A stretch of DNA of 64,000 nucleotides from Streptacidiphilus albus JL83 (GTDB taxonomy: Bacteria > Actinomycetota > Actinomycetes > Streptomycetales > Streptomycetaceae). The DNA lies in assembly GCF_000744705.1 (NCBI RefSeq), contig NZ_JQML01000001.1, positions 9,806,017-9,870,016 on the forward strand, in the 5' to 3' direction. Each line of letters begins with the position of its first letter. Within the stretch, counting starts at the first letter, position 1. This document shows, piece by piece, positions 34,668 through 44,111 of the stretch. Made by a program: the position numbers and the translations under genes. The notes beneath the pieces were generated by a model. That model was not told the origin of the DNA, did not search any database, and was given only the letters and a program-made list of their open reading frames with translations.

Positions 34668-36628
34668 GCGCCGACCCCCGCCAGCCGACCGGCCGCCGGG
34701 GCCGGGTCGCGCACCGCGGCCGGCGCCAGCGCCAGTACGGCCCGCGCGATGGCATCGGAGTCGCCCAGGGTCACGGAGTTCACTCCCGGCCGGATACCCG
34801 CGGCCGTGACCCAGTGCACCGCCTCGGTGGGCACACCGTAGGCGAAACGCCGCGGATGGGCGACGCCCCGGGCATCGAGCACCCGGTAGGGGCGCTCGCT
34901 CACCGCGAGCCCGCCGGTCTCGTACCGGCCGCCGCCCGCGCCCGCGATCCGGTGCGTGCGGCACTGGCCGGTGCCCAGCAGCCGGTGCAGCAGCGGATCG
35001 GCGGTGCGTCGCAGATCCGGCTCGGGCAGCCGGGCCTCGATCAGGACCCGGGCCCGCACCGGCGGCCCCGGCACCGCGCACACCGCCCGGAACCCGCCCC
35101 CCGCAGGATCGGGCTCCACCCGCATGTCCGGCCCCATCACCTCCAGGACACCCGCCTCGATCAGCGCGACCATCTCCTCGATCCGCGAGGCCGGCGGCCC
35201 GATCGACAAGAACGCGTTCAGCGGCGTGTACCAGCCGTCCAGGTCCTCGCGGTGCGAATCGCCGTGCAGGCCGCCGTGGTCCACCGCCAGCCGGATCTCG
35301 TTGCGCAGGTCCCGCAGCACGTCCAGGGCCGCCTTCACCGGTCCGCTGACGTTGCCCTGCCGGGCGCGGTCCACGTCCTGGCGCAGGTAGTCCAGCAGCC
35401 AGGCACGGAAAGCGGCCCGGTCCGCGAAGCGGCGCCCGGCGCCGGGCCGGGCCACACGCTCCCAGTCCCAGTGCTCCTCCCGCGGGATCGCGTACCGGGC
35501 CAGGACCTGCCCCGCCCGGCCCCCGGCGGCCAGGTAGGCGCGCTCGAAGCCCTCGCGCTCCCCGCCGCGGCCCCGCTCGGCCAGCCACGCCCCGTAGTAG
35601 ACGCCCTCCACCTCCGCCGCGATCAACGGCCACAGCTGCCGGCGGAAGTCCAGCCCCCCGCCGCCGGCCGAGGCGCCGCGCAGGCGCAGCGCGAGCTGCT
35701 CGGTCAGCAGCCGCGGCACGTGGCGCCCGTGCGCGCCCTTCTCGTTGTCCCCGCGCGCCTGGTAGGGCACCCCGCGCCGCGATCCGGCGTGCAGCCGCGG
35801 CTCACGCCCGCTCGCCCGGTACCGCAGCCGCCCCCGGGGCCCGCGCTCCAGCACACCGCCGCGACCGACCGTCAGCAGCGCCATGTGGTCGAAGAAGTTC
35901 AGCCCCAGACCGCGCAGCAGCACCCGCTCCCCGGGAGCGATGCGCGACAGGTCCAGATCGGCCGGATTGCCCGGCCGCACGTACAGCAGCCGCTGCTCCT
36001 GGGCGAACCGGGACAGGCGCCGCTCCTGCGCGGACGGACGGACGGGGACATGGCCCTGGGCGATGACCACCGCGTCCAGGTCCCTGAGCGCGGTCCCGTC
36101 CTCCAGCATGACCTGCTGCGCGCCCCCGGGACCGAGGCTGTCGTCCAGGGCGACCGCGCGGCACCGGTGCACGTGGACCCTCACGTGGGCGGGCGCCCGC
36201 GCGACGACCCGCTCGAAGGCGTCCTGCAGGTAGCGCCCGTACAGGGCCCGGGTGGGGTAGGAGTCCGGCGCCAGCGCACCGGCCTCGCGCAGTTCGCACG
36301 CCTCGACGGCGGGGGCCGGTCCGCGGGCGCCGGCGGCGGCCAGCGCCCGCGCCCACTCGTACAGGCTGGGACCGGGTTCGATCGGCCCCTCGATGTCGAC
36401 GCTGTCGTCGGTGAACACGGTCACCTGCGAGGCGACGGTGTTCATCAGCAGCTGACGGGACTGGTCGGTGCGCCACACGCGGCCGGCGCCGGGCCGGTGC
36501 GGGTCGACCACGTGCACGGTCACCTCCGCGGGGCAGGGGTGGACGCGCGCGTTCGCGCACAGGCGTTCCAGGACGGACAGGCCCCTGGGGCCGGCCCCGA
36601 CGATGCAGACCGCGAGCCTGCTGGGCAT
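34664..36628 (-). CDS. creE-like: CreE/FzmM-like FAD monooxygenase (aspartate to nitrosuccinate)
   Basis: A 654-residue protein from ATG 36628, with GGAGG upstream. It begins with the dinucleotide-binding motif CIVGAGPRGLSVLERL (NAD_binding_9 type), continues with HVVDPHRPGAGRVW, and has a second nucleotide-binding region around IAQGHVPVRPS. Length and layout match CreE and FzmM, which oxidise the amine of L-aspartate to a nitro group using NADPH and oxygen. The lyase gene follows with a 4-bp overlap, the order known from cremeomycin and fosfazinomycin clusters. Inferred: supplies nitrosuccinate for nitrite, later used for diazotisation or N-N bond formation. Confidence 0.85.
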   Translation of the reverse strand: MPSRLAVCIVGAGPRGLSVLERLCANARVHPCPAEVTVHVVDPHRPGAGRVWRTDQSRQLLMNTVASQVTVFTDDSVDIEGPIEPGPSLYEWARALAAAGARGPAPAVEACELREAGALAPDSYPTRALYGRYLQDAFERVVARAPAHVRVHVHRCRAVALDDSLGPGGAQQVMLEDGTALRDLDAVVIAQGHVPVRPSAQERRLSRFAQEQRLLYVRPGNPADLDLSRIAPGERVLLRGLGLNFFDHMALLTVGRGGVLERGPRGRLRYRASGREPRLHAGSRRGVPYQARGDNEKGAHGRHVPRLLTEQLALRLRGASAGGGGLDFRRQLWPLIAAEVEGVYYGAWLAERGRGGEREGFERAYLAAGGRAGQVLARYAIPREEHWDWERVARPGAGRRFADRAAFRAWLLDYLRQDVDRARQGNVSGPVKAALDVLRDLRNEIRLAVDHGGLHGDSHREDLDGWYTPLNAFLSIGPPASRIEEMVALIEAGVLEVMGPDMRVEPDPAGGGFRAVCAVPGPPVRARVLIEARLPEPDLRRTADPLLHRLLGTGQCRTHRIAGAGGGRYETGGLAVSERPYRVLDARGVAHPRRFAYGVPTEAVHWVTAAGIRPGVNSVTLGDSDAIARAVLALAPAAVRDPAPAAGRLAGVGA

Positions 36629-36697
36629 GGGGGTACCTCCGATAGCGGGCGGCGTCCGGCGGCGCACCGGCCGTGGCCGGCCGTGCGCCGGAACCGG

Positions 36698-36750
36698 CGC
36701 GGGGACGAAGAAGCGGGGACGAAGAAGCGGGGACGAAGAAGCGGGAAGGG
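36698..36750. repeat. 14-bp tandem repeat in the spacer before creE-like
   Basis: GCGGGGACGAAGAA is repeated three times and then begun again, filling the gap between the TrpE(G) stop and the creE-like leader. Confidence 0.9.
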
Positions 36751-36753
36751 GGG

Positions 36754-38964
36754 TCAGCCGGGCACGGGCGCCGGGCGCCCGCACAGGGAGGCCACGGCGT
36801 TGGCGATGACGGTGTGTCCGGCGCCGCCGGCAGCCGTCATGATCGATTCCGGGTGGAACTGCACCGCCGCCATCGGCAGCACCCGGTGCTCCACCGCCAT
36901 CACCACCCCGTCCTCGGTGGCCGCGGTCACCCGCAGGGGATCGGGCACGGCGCCGGCCGGCGCGTGCAGCGAGTGGTAGCGGCCCACGTCGAACACCGGC
37001 GGCAGCCCCGCCAGCAACGCGCTGTCCGGCGCGAGGACCCTGACCGGCGACTGCTTGCCGTGCACCGGCCGGCTCAGCACCGACAGCGCGCCGCCGTAGT
37101 ACTCCACCAGGCCCTGCAGGCCCAGGCAGATCCCCAGGACCGGCACGCCCGCCCCCTCGGCCGCGGCCAGGGTGGCGTTCAGGTCGAAGTCCGCGGGCCG
37201 GCCCGGGCCGGGGGACAGGACCAGCAGGTCCGGCCGCTCCCGCTCCAGGGCCGCGAGGTGGTGGCCGCTGCGGTAGGTCTCGACGTGCGCGCCGGTCTGT
37301 CGCAGGTAGTCGGCCAGGCAGTGCACGAAGGAGTCGCGGTGGTCGACCAGCAGCACCCGCCGCCCGGCACCGGGCCCCCGCACCGCCGCCGCGCCCGCCG
37401 CCGCGCGCGGCGCGGCCCCGCCCGGCTCCAGCACCCGCAGCAGCGCCGCGGCCTTCAGCTCGGTCTCGCGCTCCTCCGCCGGCGGATCCGAGTCGTGCAG
37501 CAGCGTCGCGCCGGCCCGCACACTGGCCACCCCGTCGCGCACCTGGATGGTGCGCAGCGTCAGCACGGTGTCCAGGGACCCGTCGAAGCCCAGCCGGCCG
37601 ACCGCGCCGCCGTACCACCGCCGGGGCGAACGCTCCTGCGCCTCGATGAACTGGACCGCGGCGAGCTTCGGCGCACCGGTGACCGTCACCGCCCACATGT
37701 GCGCCAGGAACGCGTCCAGCGCGTCGCGGTCCGCGCGCAGCTCGCCGCGCACCCGGTCCACCGTGTGGATGACGGCCGAGTACATCTCGATCCGCCGCCG
37801 CTCGGTGACCTGGACCGTGCCCGGCACGCAGACCTTCGCCTTGTCGTTGCGGTCCACGTCCGTGCACATCGTCAGCTCGGACTCCTCCTTGGGCGACCCG
37901 AGCAGTTCGCGCACCCGCACCGCGTCCTGCAGCGCGTCCGCGCCGCGGGCGACGGTCCCGCTGATCGGGGAGGACTCCACCACCAGGCGGGCGCCGACCG
38001 GTCCCTGCTCGCGGCGGACCCCCACGAACATCTCCGGCGACGCCCCCACCAGGTACTCCCGCTCGCCGAGGTTGGCCAGCAGGCTGTGCGGTGCGGGATT
38101 GGCCTGCCGCAGCCGCCGGAACAGCTGCGAGGGGCGCCGCCCGGTGCGGTGGAACACCTGGCCCGGGACGACCTCGAACAGGTCGCCGCCGGCGAACAGC
38201 GGCATCGCGCGCCGCACCAGCTGCGCGTACTCGCCCGGCGCGTGGTCGCGCAGCTGCGGCGGGGTCCGCGGCACGAACGCCCCGACCGCGGTCGACCGCG
38301 GCAGGCCCCTGGTGCTGCGCGAGCCGTGGTGGAACTCGTAGCTGTGACGCACCGCCACATCGCGCCGCAGGTCGAAGTCGACCAGCCGGTCGGGCAGGTG
38401 CAGCACCAGGTCCCGGTCCCCGGGACCGCGGACCTGCGACAGCTCGGCCGGGTCGACCTGGAACAGCAGGTCGTAGCCGAACGCGCCGTACAGGCCGAGC
38501 AGGCCGTCCCGGGGCGAGGCCAGGGCCGCCACCAGCGCCCGCAGGGCGCCGAACACGCCCGGCTGACGGGTGCGCTCCTCCTCGGCGAAGCCCGCGACCG
38601 GCCCCGGGGCCCGGCCCACCACCCGGTCCCCGCTGCCCGCCGGCTCCAGGCACAGGTGCCCCGCCACGGCCTCGCGCAGCACCGGCAGGAGCAGCCGGCC
38701 GCGCCCGTTGAGCGCGGCCAGCGTCATCCGGTCGCCGCGCACCGCGATCTCCAGCGGCGGGTCGCTGTAGCCGACGGCCCGGTCCCGGCCCTGGAACAGC
38801 AGCATGCCGCGGCGCTGGTCCAGCTCCAGTTCCAGGGCGGCGCGGACCGAGGCGGCGCTGCCGACCCGGCGGGTCGCACGGGTGACCCGCACCCCGCAGG
38901 GCGTCAGCCACCCGGCCTGCCCGGAAGCCGCGGGCACGGGGGAGGGGACGGGCCGCGTCAGCAC
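36754..38964 (-). CDS. Fused anthranilate synthase TrpE(G)
   Basis: A 736-residue fusion from GTG 38964, which overlaps the ligase stop by 7 bp. Residues to about 530 form the chorismate-binding TrpE-type domain (SSPISGTVARGADALQD, LTMCTDVDRNDKAKVC, TVTGAPKLAAVQFIE). The last 190 or so residues form the class I glutamine amidotransferase with nucleophile Cys (GICLGLQG) and His-Glu (FHPES). Known: makes anthranilate from chorismate and glutamine; PhzE, of the same build, stops at aminodeoxyisochorismate. Context: next to an anthranilate-type CoA ligase and close to a DAHP synthase, favouring anthranilate. A primary tryptophan role is unlikely in this operon. Confidence 0.9.
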   Translation of the reverse strand: MLTRPVPSPVPAASGQAGWLTPCGVRVTRATRRVGSAASVRAALELELDQRRGMLLFQGRDRAVGYSDPPLEIAVRGDRMTLAALNGRGRLLLPVLREAVAGHLCLEPAGSGDRVVGRAPGPVAGFAEEERTRQPGVFGALRALVAALASPRDGLLGLYGAFGYDLLFQVDPAELSQVRGPGDRDLVLHLPDRLVDFDLRRDVAVRHSYEFHHGSRSTRGLPRSTAVGAFVPRTPPQLRDHAPGEYAQLVRRAMPLFAGGDLFEVVPGQVFHRTGRRPSQLFRRLRQANPAPHSLLANLGEREYLVGASPEMFVGVRREQGPVGARLVVESSPISGTVARGADALQDAVRVRELLGSPKEESELTMCTDVDRNDKAKVCVPGTVQVTERRRIEMYSAVIHTVDRVRGELRADRDALDAFLAHMWAVTVTGAPKLAAVQFIEAQERSPRRWYGGAVGRLGFDGSLDTVLTLRTIQVRDGVASVRAGATLLHDSDPPAEERETELKAAALLRVLEPGGAAPRAAAGAAAVRGPGAGRRVLLVDHRDSFVHCLADYLRQTGAHVETYRSGHHLAALERERPDLLVLSPGPGRPADFDLNATLAAAEGAGVPVLGICLGLQGLVEYYGGALSVLSRPVHGKQSPVRVLAPDSALLAGLPPVFDVGRYHSLHAPAGAVPDPLRVTAATEDGVVMAVEHRVLPMAAVQFHPESIMTAAGGAGHTVIANAVASLCGRPAPVPG

Positions 38965-40688
38965 GGGGACCCGCTTTCGCCCAGGCCGCGCGCGTCCCCG
39001 CCCCGCAGGGCGGCGCGCTGCAGCTTGCCGGTGCTGCTGTGCGGCAGCGCGCCGACGAACTCGACCACGCGCGGATACTTGTAGGGCGCGATCTGCTGCT
39101 TGACGAAGCCCTGCAGCTCCGCGGCCAGCTCCGGCCCGGGACGCGCGCCCGCGGCGGGCTGCACGAACGCCTTCACCACGCTGCCGCGCCGCGGGTCGGG
39201 CACGCCGACCACCGCGCACAGCGCCACGGCGGGGTGCAGCAGCAGGGCCTGCTCGACCTCGGGCGCGGCGATGTTGTACCCCGAGGAGACGATCATGTCG
39301 TCGGACCGGGCCCGGTACCAGAAGTAGCCGTCCGCGTCGCGGACACAGGTGTCGCCGGTCAGGTTCCAGCCCCGCTCGACCTGCGTGCGCTGCCGCGGGT
39401 CGGCCAGGTAGCGGCAGCCGGTCGGCCCCTGGACCGCGAGCAGGCCCGGCACGCCGTCGGGCACCGCGGCGCCGGAGGCGTCCACGACCTTGGCCCGGTA
39501 GCCCGGCACGACCCGGCCGGTGGCGCCGGGACGGATGTCGTCCCCGGCGGCGGCGATGAACACGTGCAGCATCTCGGTCGAGCCGATCCCGTCGATGATG
39601 CGCACACCGGTCGCTTCGCGAAAGGCGCGCCAGGTCGCCTCCGGCAGCGGCTCACCGGCCGACACGCAGCTGTGCAGCGTCCGCAGGTCCGTCCTCCGCG
39701 CGAACTCCAGCACCGCCCGGTAGGCGGTCGGGGCGGTGAACAGCGTGGTGATCCGGAACCGGGGCACCGCCGCGAACAGGGCGCGCGGGCTGCCGTCCTC
39801 CAACAGCACCGCCTGGGCGCCGGCGCGCAGCGGGAACACCAGTAGACCGCCCAGCCCGAAGGTGAACGCCAGCGGCGGACTGCCGGCGAACACGTCGTCG
39901 GGCCCGGGCCTGAGCACGTGCGCGCCGAACGTGTCGGCGATGGCCAGCACGTCGCGGTGGAAGTGCATGGTGGCCTTGGGCACCCCGCTGGTGCCCGAGG
40001 TGAACGCGATCAGCGCCACGTCGTCGGCGGCGGTCGCCGCGGCCCGGAAGCCGGCCGCCAGGTGCCGGGCGCGCCGGCCCAGGTCGCCGCCGTCCGCCCC
40101 CGGGCCGAAGAGCACCGTGGGCACACCGGTGCGCGCCCGCTCCCAGTCCTGGTCGAACCGCTCGTCGCACAGGGCCAGCTGCACCTGCGCCCGCTCGGCG
40201 ACGGCGCGCAGCTCCGCGGGGCGCAGCAGCGGCACCGTCGTCACCACCACCGCGCCGGCCTTGAGCACCGCCAGCCAGCACACGGCCAGCCAGGGGGTGT
40301 TGGGCCCCCGCAGCAGCACGCGGTTGCCGGAGGCCAGTCCGGCCTCCTGGACCAGGAACCGGGCCACCCGGTCGACCCGGTCCAGGACCTGCGCGTAGGA
40401 CCAGGTCACCCGGTACTGGTCGGTCAGGCACGGGCGGTCCGCGCCGAACCGGCCGATGGAGCCGTCGAGCAGCTCACGCGCACAGTTCAGCCGCTGCGGG
40501 TACCGCAGCCCCGGCAGGTCGAAGCACAGGTCGGGCCACTCCTGCCGCGGTGGGAGATGATCGCGGGCGAAAGTGTCGGCGTGCCCGGACGGGGACAGGG
40601 CCCGAGCGGGCCGAACCGGTCCGGGCGCGGCGCCCGGACCGGGACGCGCCGGTCCCGGGACCGGCGCCGACAGTGCCAGTGAAGCCAT
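38958..40688 (-). CDS. Anthranilate/benzoate-type acyl-CoA ligase
   Basis: A 576-residue ANL-superfamily enzyme from ATG 40688, behind AAGGAGG. The region FARDHLPPRQEWPDL near the N-terminus recalls 2-aminobenzoate-CoA ligases. The P-loop is TSGTSGVPKATMHFH, the A5 motif DGIGSTEMLH, and the catalytic lysine is in STGKLQRAAL. Known: ATP-dependent formation of aryl-CoA. Its gene overlaps that of anthranilate synthase and follows a PaaI-like thioesterase. Inferred substrate: anthranilate, giving anthraniloyl-CoA as the CoA thioester that Paa-type epoxidases require. Benzoate or another aryl acid cannot be excluded. Confidence 0.85.
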   Translation of the reverse strand: MASLALSAPVPGPARPGPGAAPGPVRPARALSPSGHADTFARDHLPPRQEWPDLCFDLPGLRYPQRLNCARELLDGSIGRFGADRPCLTDQYRVTWSYAQVLDRVDRVARFLVQEAGLASGNRVLLRGPNTPWLAVCWLAVLKAGAVVVTTVPLLRPAELRAVAERAQVQLALCDERFDQDWERARTGVPTVLFGPGADGGDLGRRARHLAAGFRAAATAADDVALIAFTSGTSGVPKATMHFHRDVLAIADTFGAHVLRPGPDDVFAGSPPLAFTFGLGGLLVFPLRAGAQAVLLEDGSPRALFAAVPRFRITTLFTAPTAYRAVLEFARRTDLRTLHSCVSAGEPLPEATWRAFREATGVRIIDGIGSTEMLHVFIAAAGDDIRPGATGRVVPGYRAKVVDASGAAVPDGVPGLLAVQGPTGCRYLADPRQRTQVERGWNLTGDTCVRDADGYFWYRARSDDMIVSSGYNIAAPEVEQALLLHPAVALCAVVGVPDPRRGSVVKAFVQPAAGARPGPELAAELQGFVKQQIAPYKYPRVVEFVGALPHSSTGKLQRAALRGGDARGLGESGSPC

Positions 40689-40711
40689 GGTGCCTCCTTC
40701 AACGGGGTGGG

Positions 40712-41251
40712 TCAGCGGCCCTGGCCCCGGACGGCCACGCAGGTCATCCGGGCGCTGCAGACCAGCCGCTGCGACTCGTCGTGGACCGAGATCTCGTAGG
40801 TCGCGTGGGTGCGCCCCAGACGCAGCGCCCGTGCGGTGCCGGTGACCCGACCCGACGTCACCGGACGCAGGTGCGTGGCGCTGAGCTCGGCACCGGCCGC
40901 GGCGCCGGGGGCGAAGTGCAGACAGGCCCCGACCGATGCCAGGGTCTCCGCCAGGGCCAGGGAGGCGCCGCCGTGCAGCACCCCGAACGGCTGGCGGTTG
41001 CCGACCACCGGCATCGTCCCGACCACCAGCTCCGGTCCACCGGACGTCACCGTGATCCCGAGCCGCCGTTCCAGCTCCGACACCGGCACCGACACCGGCA
41101 CCGACACCGGCACCGACACCGGCACCGACACCGGCCCCGGCCCCGGCACCGGCCCCGGCACCGGCACCGGCCCTGGCACCGGCCCCGGCCCCGGCCCCGG
41201 CCCGCTCCACGGCGCCACCTGCGCCCCCACCGTCCATCCCCGCTCGGCCAT
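40712..41251 (-). CDS. paaI-like: PaaI-type hotdog thioesterase with a repetitive N-terminal insert
   Basis: A 179-residue protein from ATG 41251 (GGGGAG upstream). The C-terminal 120 residues are a PaaI hotdog domain with the active-site segment GVLHGGASLALAETLASVG. Between residues 16 and 58 sits a low-complexity stretch of Gly-Pro pairs and Ser-Val-Pro repeats, encoded by 12-bp DNA repeats (CACCGGCACCGA). Known: PaaI hydrolyses stalled or dead-end aryl-CoA thioesters and protects CoA pools. First gene of the minus operon with the ligase. Inferred: releases the ring-modified acid from CoA, or proofreads. Confidence 0.85.
   Translation of the reverse strand: MAERGWTVGAQVAPWSGPGPGPGPVPGPVPVPGPVPGPGPVSVPVSVPVSVPVSVPVSELERRLGITVTSGGPELVVGTMPVVGNRQPFGVLHGGASLALAETLASVGACLHFAPGAAAGAELSATHLRPVTSGRVTGTARALRLGRTHATYEISVHDESQRLVCSARMTCVAVRGQGR
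41081..41206. repeat. Coding minisatellite in the thioesterase gene
   Basis: CACCGGCACCGA-type 12-bp repeats, then GGCACCGGCCCC-type repeats, about 125 bp in all. The unit length is a multiple of three, so copy-number change keeps the reading frame. Confidence 0.85.
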
Positions 41252-41326
41252 CCGACGCGCTCCCCTCGTGTAGTCCCGACGGCGGACCACTCTGCGCGCG
41301 AACACCGGCCGGCGGCCGCACGGTGG

Positions 41327-41405
41327 CACCTAGCTGACACGCCGCGCAGGACGGCGACAGCTAGCTGAACCCCGCCCGGGCCCCGCCCGCCGGCCCTCCT
41401 ACGGT
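41327..41405. promoter_or_regulatory. Divergent promoter region with paired TAGCTG sites
   Basis: CAGCTAGCTG (41358-41367) is a perfect palindrome. A half copy, CCTAGCTGACA (41329-41339), lies about 30 bp (three helical turns) away, and a second full CAGCTAGCTG is at 50793. A TACGGT -10-like box (41400) faces paaA. The pair stands between the ligase and paa operons, so one regulator may govern both. Confidence 0.6.
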
Positions 41406-41464
41406 GCTGCCACGGCCAGGACCGCCACCAGGGCACCGGCCCGGACACCAAGGGAGGCCCCACC

Positions 41465-42556
41465 GTGCGACTCGCGGCACACAGCGGCGACCAGGCACCC
41501 GAGCCGCCGGGCCTGGACCGGCTCCTGGACGAGGTCGACCAGGCCCGGCAACCGGCGCCCCCCGGCCCCCCACCGGCGCGCGACGACCCGCAGGCACGCT
41601 TCGAAGCACTGATCGCCGCCGACCGGAAGGTCGAACCGGGCGACTGGATGCCCGACGCCTACCGCACCGGCCTGCTGCGCCAGCTCGCCCAGCACGCCAA
41701 CTCCGAAATCGTCGGCATGCAGCCCGAGGCCCACTGGATCGCCCGGGCGCCCTCGCTGCGCCGCAAGGCGATCCTGCTGGCCAAGGTGCAGGACGAGGCA
41801 GGCCACGGCCTGTACCTCTACGCCGCCGCCGAAACCCTGGGCGCGCACCGCGCCGACCTGCTCGACGCCCTGCACGACGGCCGCCAAAAATACCTCTCCT
41901 TCATCAACTACCCCACCTTGACCTGGGCGGACACCGGCGCCCTGGCCTGGCTGACCGACGGCGCGGCCATCGTCAACCAGGTCCCGCTGTGCCGCTCGTC
42001 CTACGGCCCCTACGCCCGCGCGATGGTGCGCGTGTGCAAGGAGGAGTCCTTCCACCACCGGCAGGGCTTCGACTCCCTGTGGACGCTGATGCGCGGCACC
42101 CCCGGCCAGCGCGCCATGGCCCAGGACGCCGTCGACCGCTGGTGGTACCCGGCCCTGGCCATGTTCGGCCCCCCGCACACCGCCTCCACCCACTCCGCGC
42201 AGTCGATGGCGTGGCGCATCAAACGCTTCACCAACGACCAGCTCCGACAGCGGTTCGTCGACATCTGCGTCCCCCAGGCCCAGGCCCTGGGCGTCCAACT
42301 GCCCGACCCGGACCTGCGCTGGAACGCCGAGCGCGGCCACTACGACTTCACCGAACCCGACTACGACGAACTCACCCGCGTCGTGCGCGGCGACGGCCCC
42401 GCCAACCGCCAGCGCCTCGCCCACCGCCGCCGCGCCCACCAGGACGGCGCCTGGGTCCGCCGGGCCGCAGCCGCCTACGCGGCCAAGCACACGCCCCCGA
42501 CCCGCCTGGCCCGCACCGGCACCCCACCGACCAGCGAGAAGGACCACGCCGCATGA
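41465..42556 (+). CDS. paaA: Phenylacetyl-CoA epoxidase-type diiron oxygenase, catalytic subunit A
   Basis: A 363-residue protein from GTG 41465, with GGAGG upstream. The diiron-site segments of PaaA are intact: [48 protein letters not shown] and [14 protein letters not shown] are close to true PaaA. About 45 residues of Pro/Ala-rich N-terminus are extra. Known: PaaABC(D)E adds oxygen across C1-C2 of phenylacetyl-CoA. Context: head of paaABCDE, divergent from aryl-CoA ligase genes, without paaG, Z, F, H or J. Inferred: dedicated epoxidase of the cluster; the substrate may be anthraniloyl-CoA or phenylacetyl-CoA made elsewhere. Confidence 0.95.
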   Translation: MRLAAHSGDQAPEPPGLDRLLDEVDQARQPAPPGPPPARDDPQARFEALIAADRKVEPGDWMPDAYRTGLLRQLAQHANSEIVGMQPEAHWIARAPSLRRKAILLAKVQDEAGHGLYLYAAAETLGAHRADLLDALHDGRQKYLSFINYPTLTWADTGALAWLTDGAAIVNQVPLCRSSYGPYARAMVRVCKEESFHHRQGFDSLWTLMRGTPGQRAMAQDAVDRWWYPALAMFGPPHTASTHSAQSMAWRIKRFTNDQLRQRFVDICVPQAQALGVQLPDPDLRWNAERGHYDFTEPDYDELTRVVRGDGPANRQRLAHRRRAHQDGAWVRRAAAAYAAKHTPPTRLARTGTPPTSEKDHAA

Positions 42557-42852
42557 GCCGCACCGCCCCCGCCCCCGACTGGCCCCTGTGGGAGGTCTTC
42601 GTCCGCGCCCGGCGCGGCCTGGCCCACCTGCACGCCGGAAGCCTGCACGCCCCCGACGCCGCCATGGCCCTGCGCAACGCCCGCGACCTGTACACCCGCA
42701 GAAGCGAGGGCGTCTCCCTGTGGGTCGTGCCCGCCGAGACGATCACCGCCAGCGACCCGCAGGACCGCGACGCCTTCCTGGACCCGGCCGCCGACAAGGA
42801 CTACCGGCTCCCCGGCCACTTCGAACTGCCCGAGGGGGTGCAGCACCTGTGA
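42553..42852 (+). CDS. paaB: Phenylacetyl-CoA epoxidase subunit B
   Basis: 99 residues, coupled to paaA by [24 protein letters not shown] and the tail [19 protein letters not shown] are characteristic of PaaB. Known: small structural subunit thought to help assemble the complex. Length is normal. Confidence 0.95.
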   Translation: MSRTAPAPDWPLWEVFVRARRGLAHLHAGSLHAPDAAMALRNARDLYTRRSEGVSLWVVPAETITASDPQDRDAFLDPAADKDYRLPGHFELPEGVQHL

Positions 42853-43595
42853 CCGACCCCGGCTACCCGCTCCGGCTGGCGGACGACGCCCTGATCGCCG
42901 CCCAACGCCTGGCCTGGTGGTGCACCCGCGCACCCCAACTCGAAGAGGACGTCGCCCTGGCCAACATCGCCCTGGACCTCCTGGGCCAGGCACGCGCCCT
43001 GCTCAGCCACGCCGGCGGCCTGGAAGGCGCCGGCCGCACCGAGGACGACCTGGCCTTCCTGCGCGAGGACCGCCAGTTCACCAACGTGCACCTGGTGGAA
43101 CTCGCCGACGAGGACTTCGCGTTCGCCATCGCCAAACTCCTGCTCTTCGCCGGCTACCAGGAACTCCTCTACACCGGCCTCAGCACCTCCACCGACCCGG
43201 TCCTGGCCGCCCTGGCCACCAAGTTCGCCAAGGAAACCGCCTACCACCTCGACCACGCCACCCAGTGGACCCTGCGCCTGGGCGACGGAACCGGCGAATC
43301 GCACCGACGCATCCAGCGGGCCGTGGACGCCCTGTGGCCCTACAGCCACGACCTGTTCGCCGCCGACGAACTGACCGCCCGCACCACCGCCGACGGCACC
43401 GGCGTCGACCCCGCCGCGCTGCGCCCGCCCTGGCTGTCCCACATCACCGCCACCCTGCGCCGCGCCACCCTGGCACCGCCCCAGGACGGCTGGCACCCCC
43501 GCGGCGGCCGCGAGGGCCTGCACACCGAGGCCTTCGGCCCGCTGCTGACCGAGATGCAGGCACTGCACCGCGCCCACCCGGGAGCCGCCTGGTGA
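42849..43595 (+). CDS. paaC: Phenylacetyl-CoA epoxidase structural subunit C
   Basis: 248 residues from GTG 42849, overlapping paaB by 4 bp. Ferritin-like helices with ALANIALDLLGQARALLSHA, REDRQFTNVHLVEL and FAKETAYHLDHATQWTLRLG are typical. Known: PaaC is structurally like PaaA but inactive, and is needed for the A2C2 core. It overlaps paaD at its end. Confidence 0.95.
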   Translation: MTDPGYPLRLADDALIAAQRLAWWCTRAPQLEEDVALANIALDLLGQARALLSHAGGLEGAGRTEDDLAFLREDRQFTNVHLVELADEDFAFAIAKLLLFAGYQELLYTGLSTSTDPVLAALATKFAKETAYHLDHATQWTLRLGDGTGESHRRIQRAVDALWPYSHDLFAADELTARTTADGTGVDPAALRPPWLSHITATLRRATLAPPQDGWHPRGGREGLHTEAFGPLLTEMQALHRAHPGAAW

Positions 43596-44111
43596 ACCGC
43601 GCAGCCCGGATCAGCGCCGCCGTCCACGCCGTCCCCGACCCCGAGATCCGCGTCGTCACCATCGCCGACCTCGGCATCGTGCGCCAGGTGCGCACCGAAC
43701 CGGACGGCGGCACCGTCGTGACGATCACCCCGACCTACTCCGGATGCCCCGCGATGGACGCCATCCGCGCGGGCATCCGCACCGCCGCCCTGGCCGGCGG
43801 CGCGACAGCGGTGCGCGTGGACACCCAGTGGTCGCCGCCCTGGACCACCGACTGGATCACCCCCTCGGCCAGGGCGAAGCTCACCGCGGCCGGCATCGCC
43901 CCCCCGCCCCGCCGCCCCGCCGGCCCGCCGGCGCCCCGGGGCCCGCCTGCTGCCGCTCGCGCCCCTCCGGCCGCCCCCCGCACCCGCCTGCCCGCGCTGC
44001 GGCTCACCCGACACGACCCTCCTGGCCCGCTTCGGCTCCACCGCCTGCAAAGCCCTGTGGCGGTGCACCCCCTGCCGCGAACCGTTCGACCACTTCAAGG
44101 AGCTCGCATGA
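43592..44111 (+). pseudogene. paaD: PaaD, Fe-S/maturation protein of the epoxidase, frameshifted
   Basis: Starts at GTG 43592, overlapping paaC by 4 bp. The N-terminal DUF59-like part (VHAVPDPEIRVVTIADLGIV, YSGCPAMDAIRAGI, WTTDWITPSARAKL) is in one frame. The C-terminal zinc-type module (PACPRCGSPDTTLLARFGST, WRCTPCREPFDHFKELA) is in the +1 frame and ends at TGA 44109, overlapping paaE by ATGA. The change falls within the C-rich stretch 43899-43960, for example the seven C at 43899-43905, where one base too many would explain it. Known: PaaD is required for a fully active epoxidase in several hosts. Conservation of both halves and both overlaps suggests sequencing error or a very recent event. 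Confidence 0.85.

Noticed and set aside
34664-36628. Siderophore-type lysine/ornithine N-hydroxylase
   Set aside because: N-terminal motif, 654-residue length and the lyase partner fit CreE/FzmM better; no siderophore synthetase is present.
36754-38964. PhzE and hence a phenazine cluster
   Set aside because: No phzA/B, D, F or G genes; the neighbouring anthranilate-type ligase favours anthranilate.
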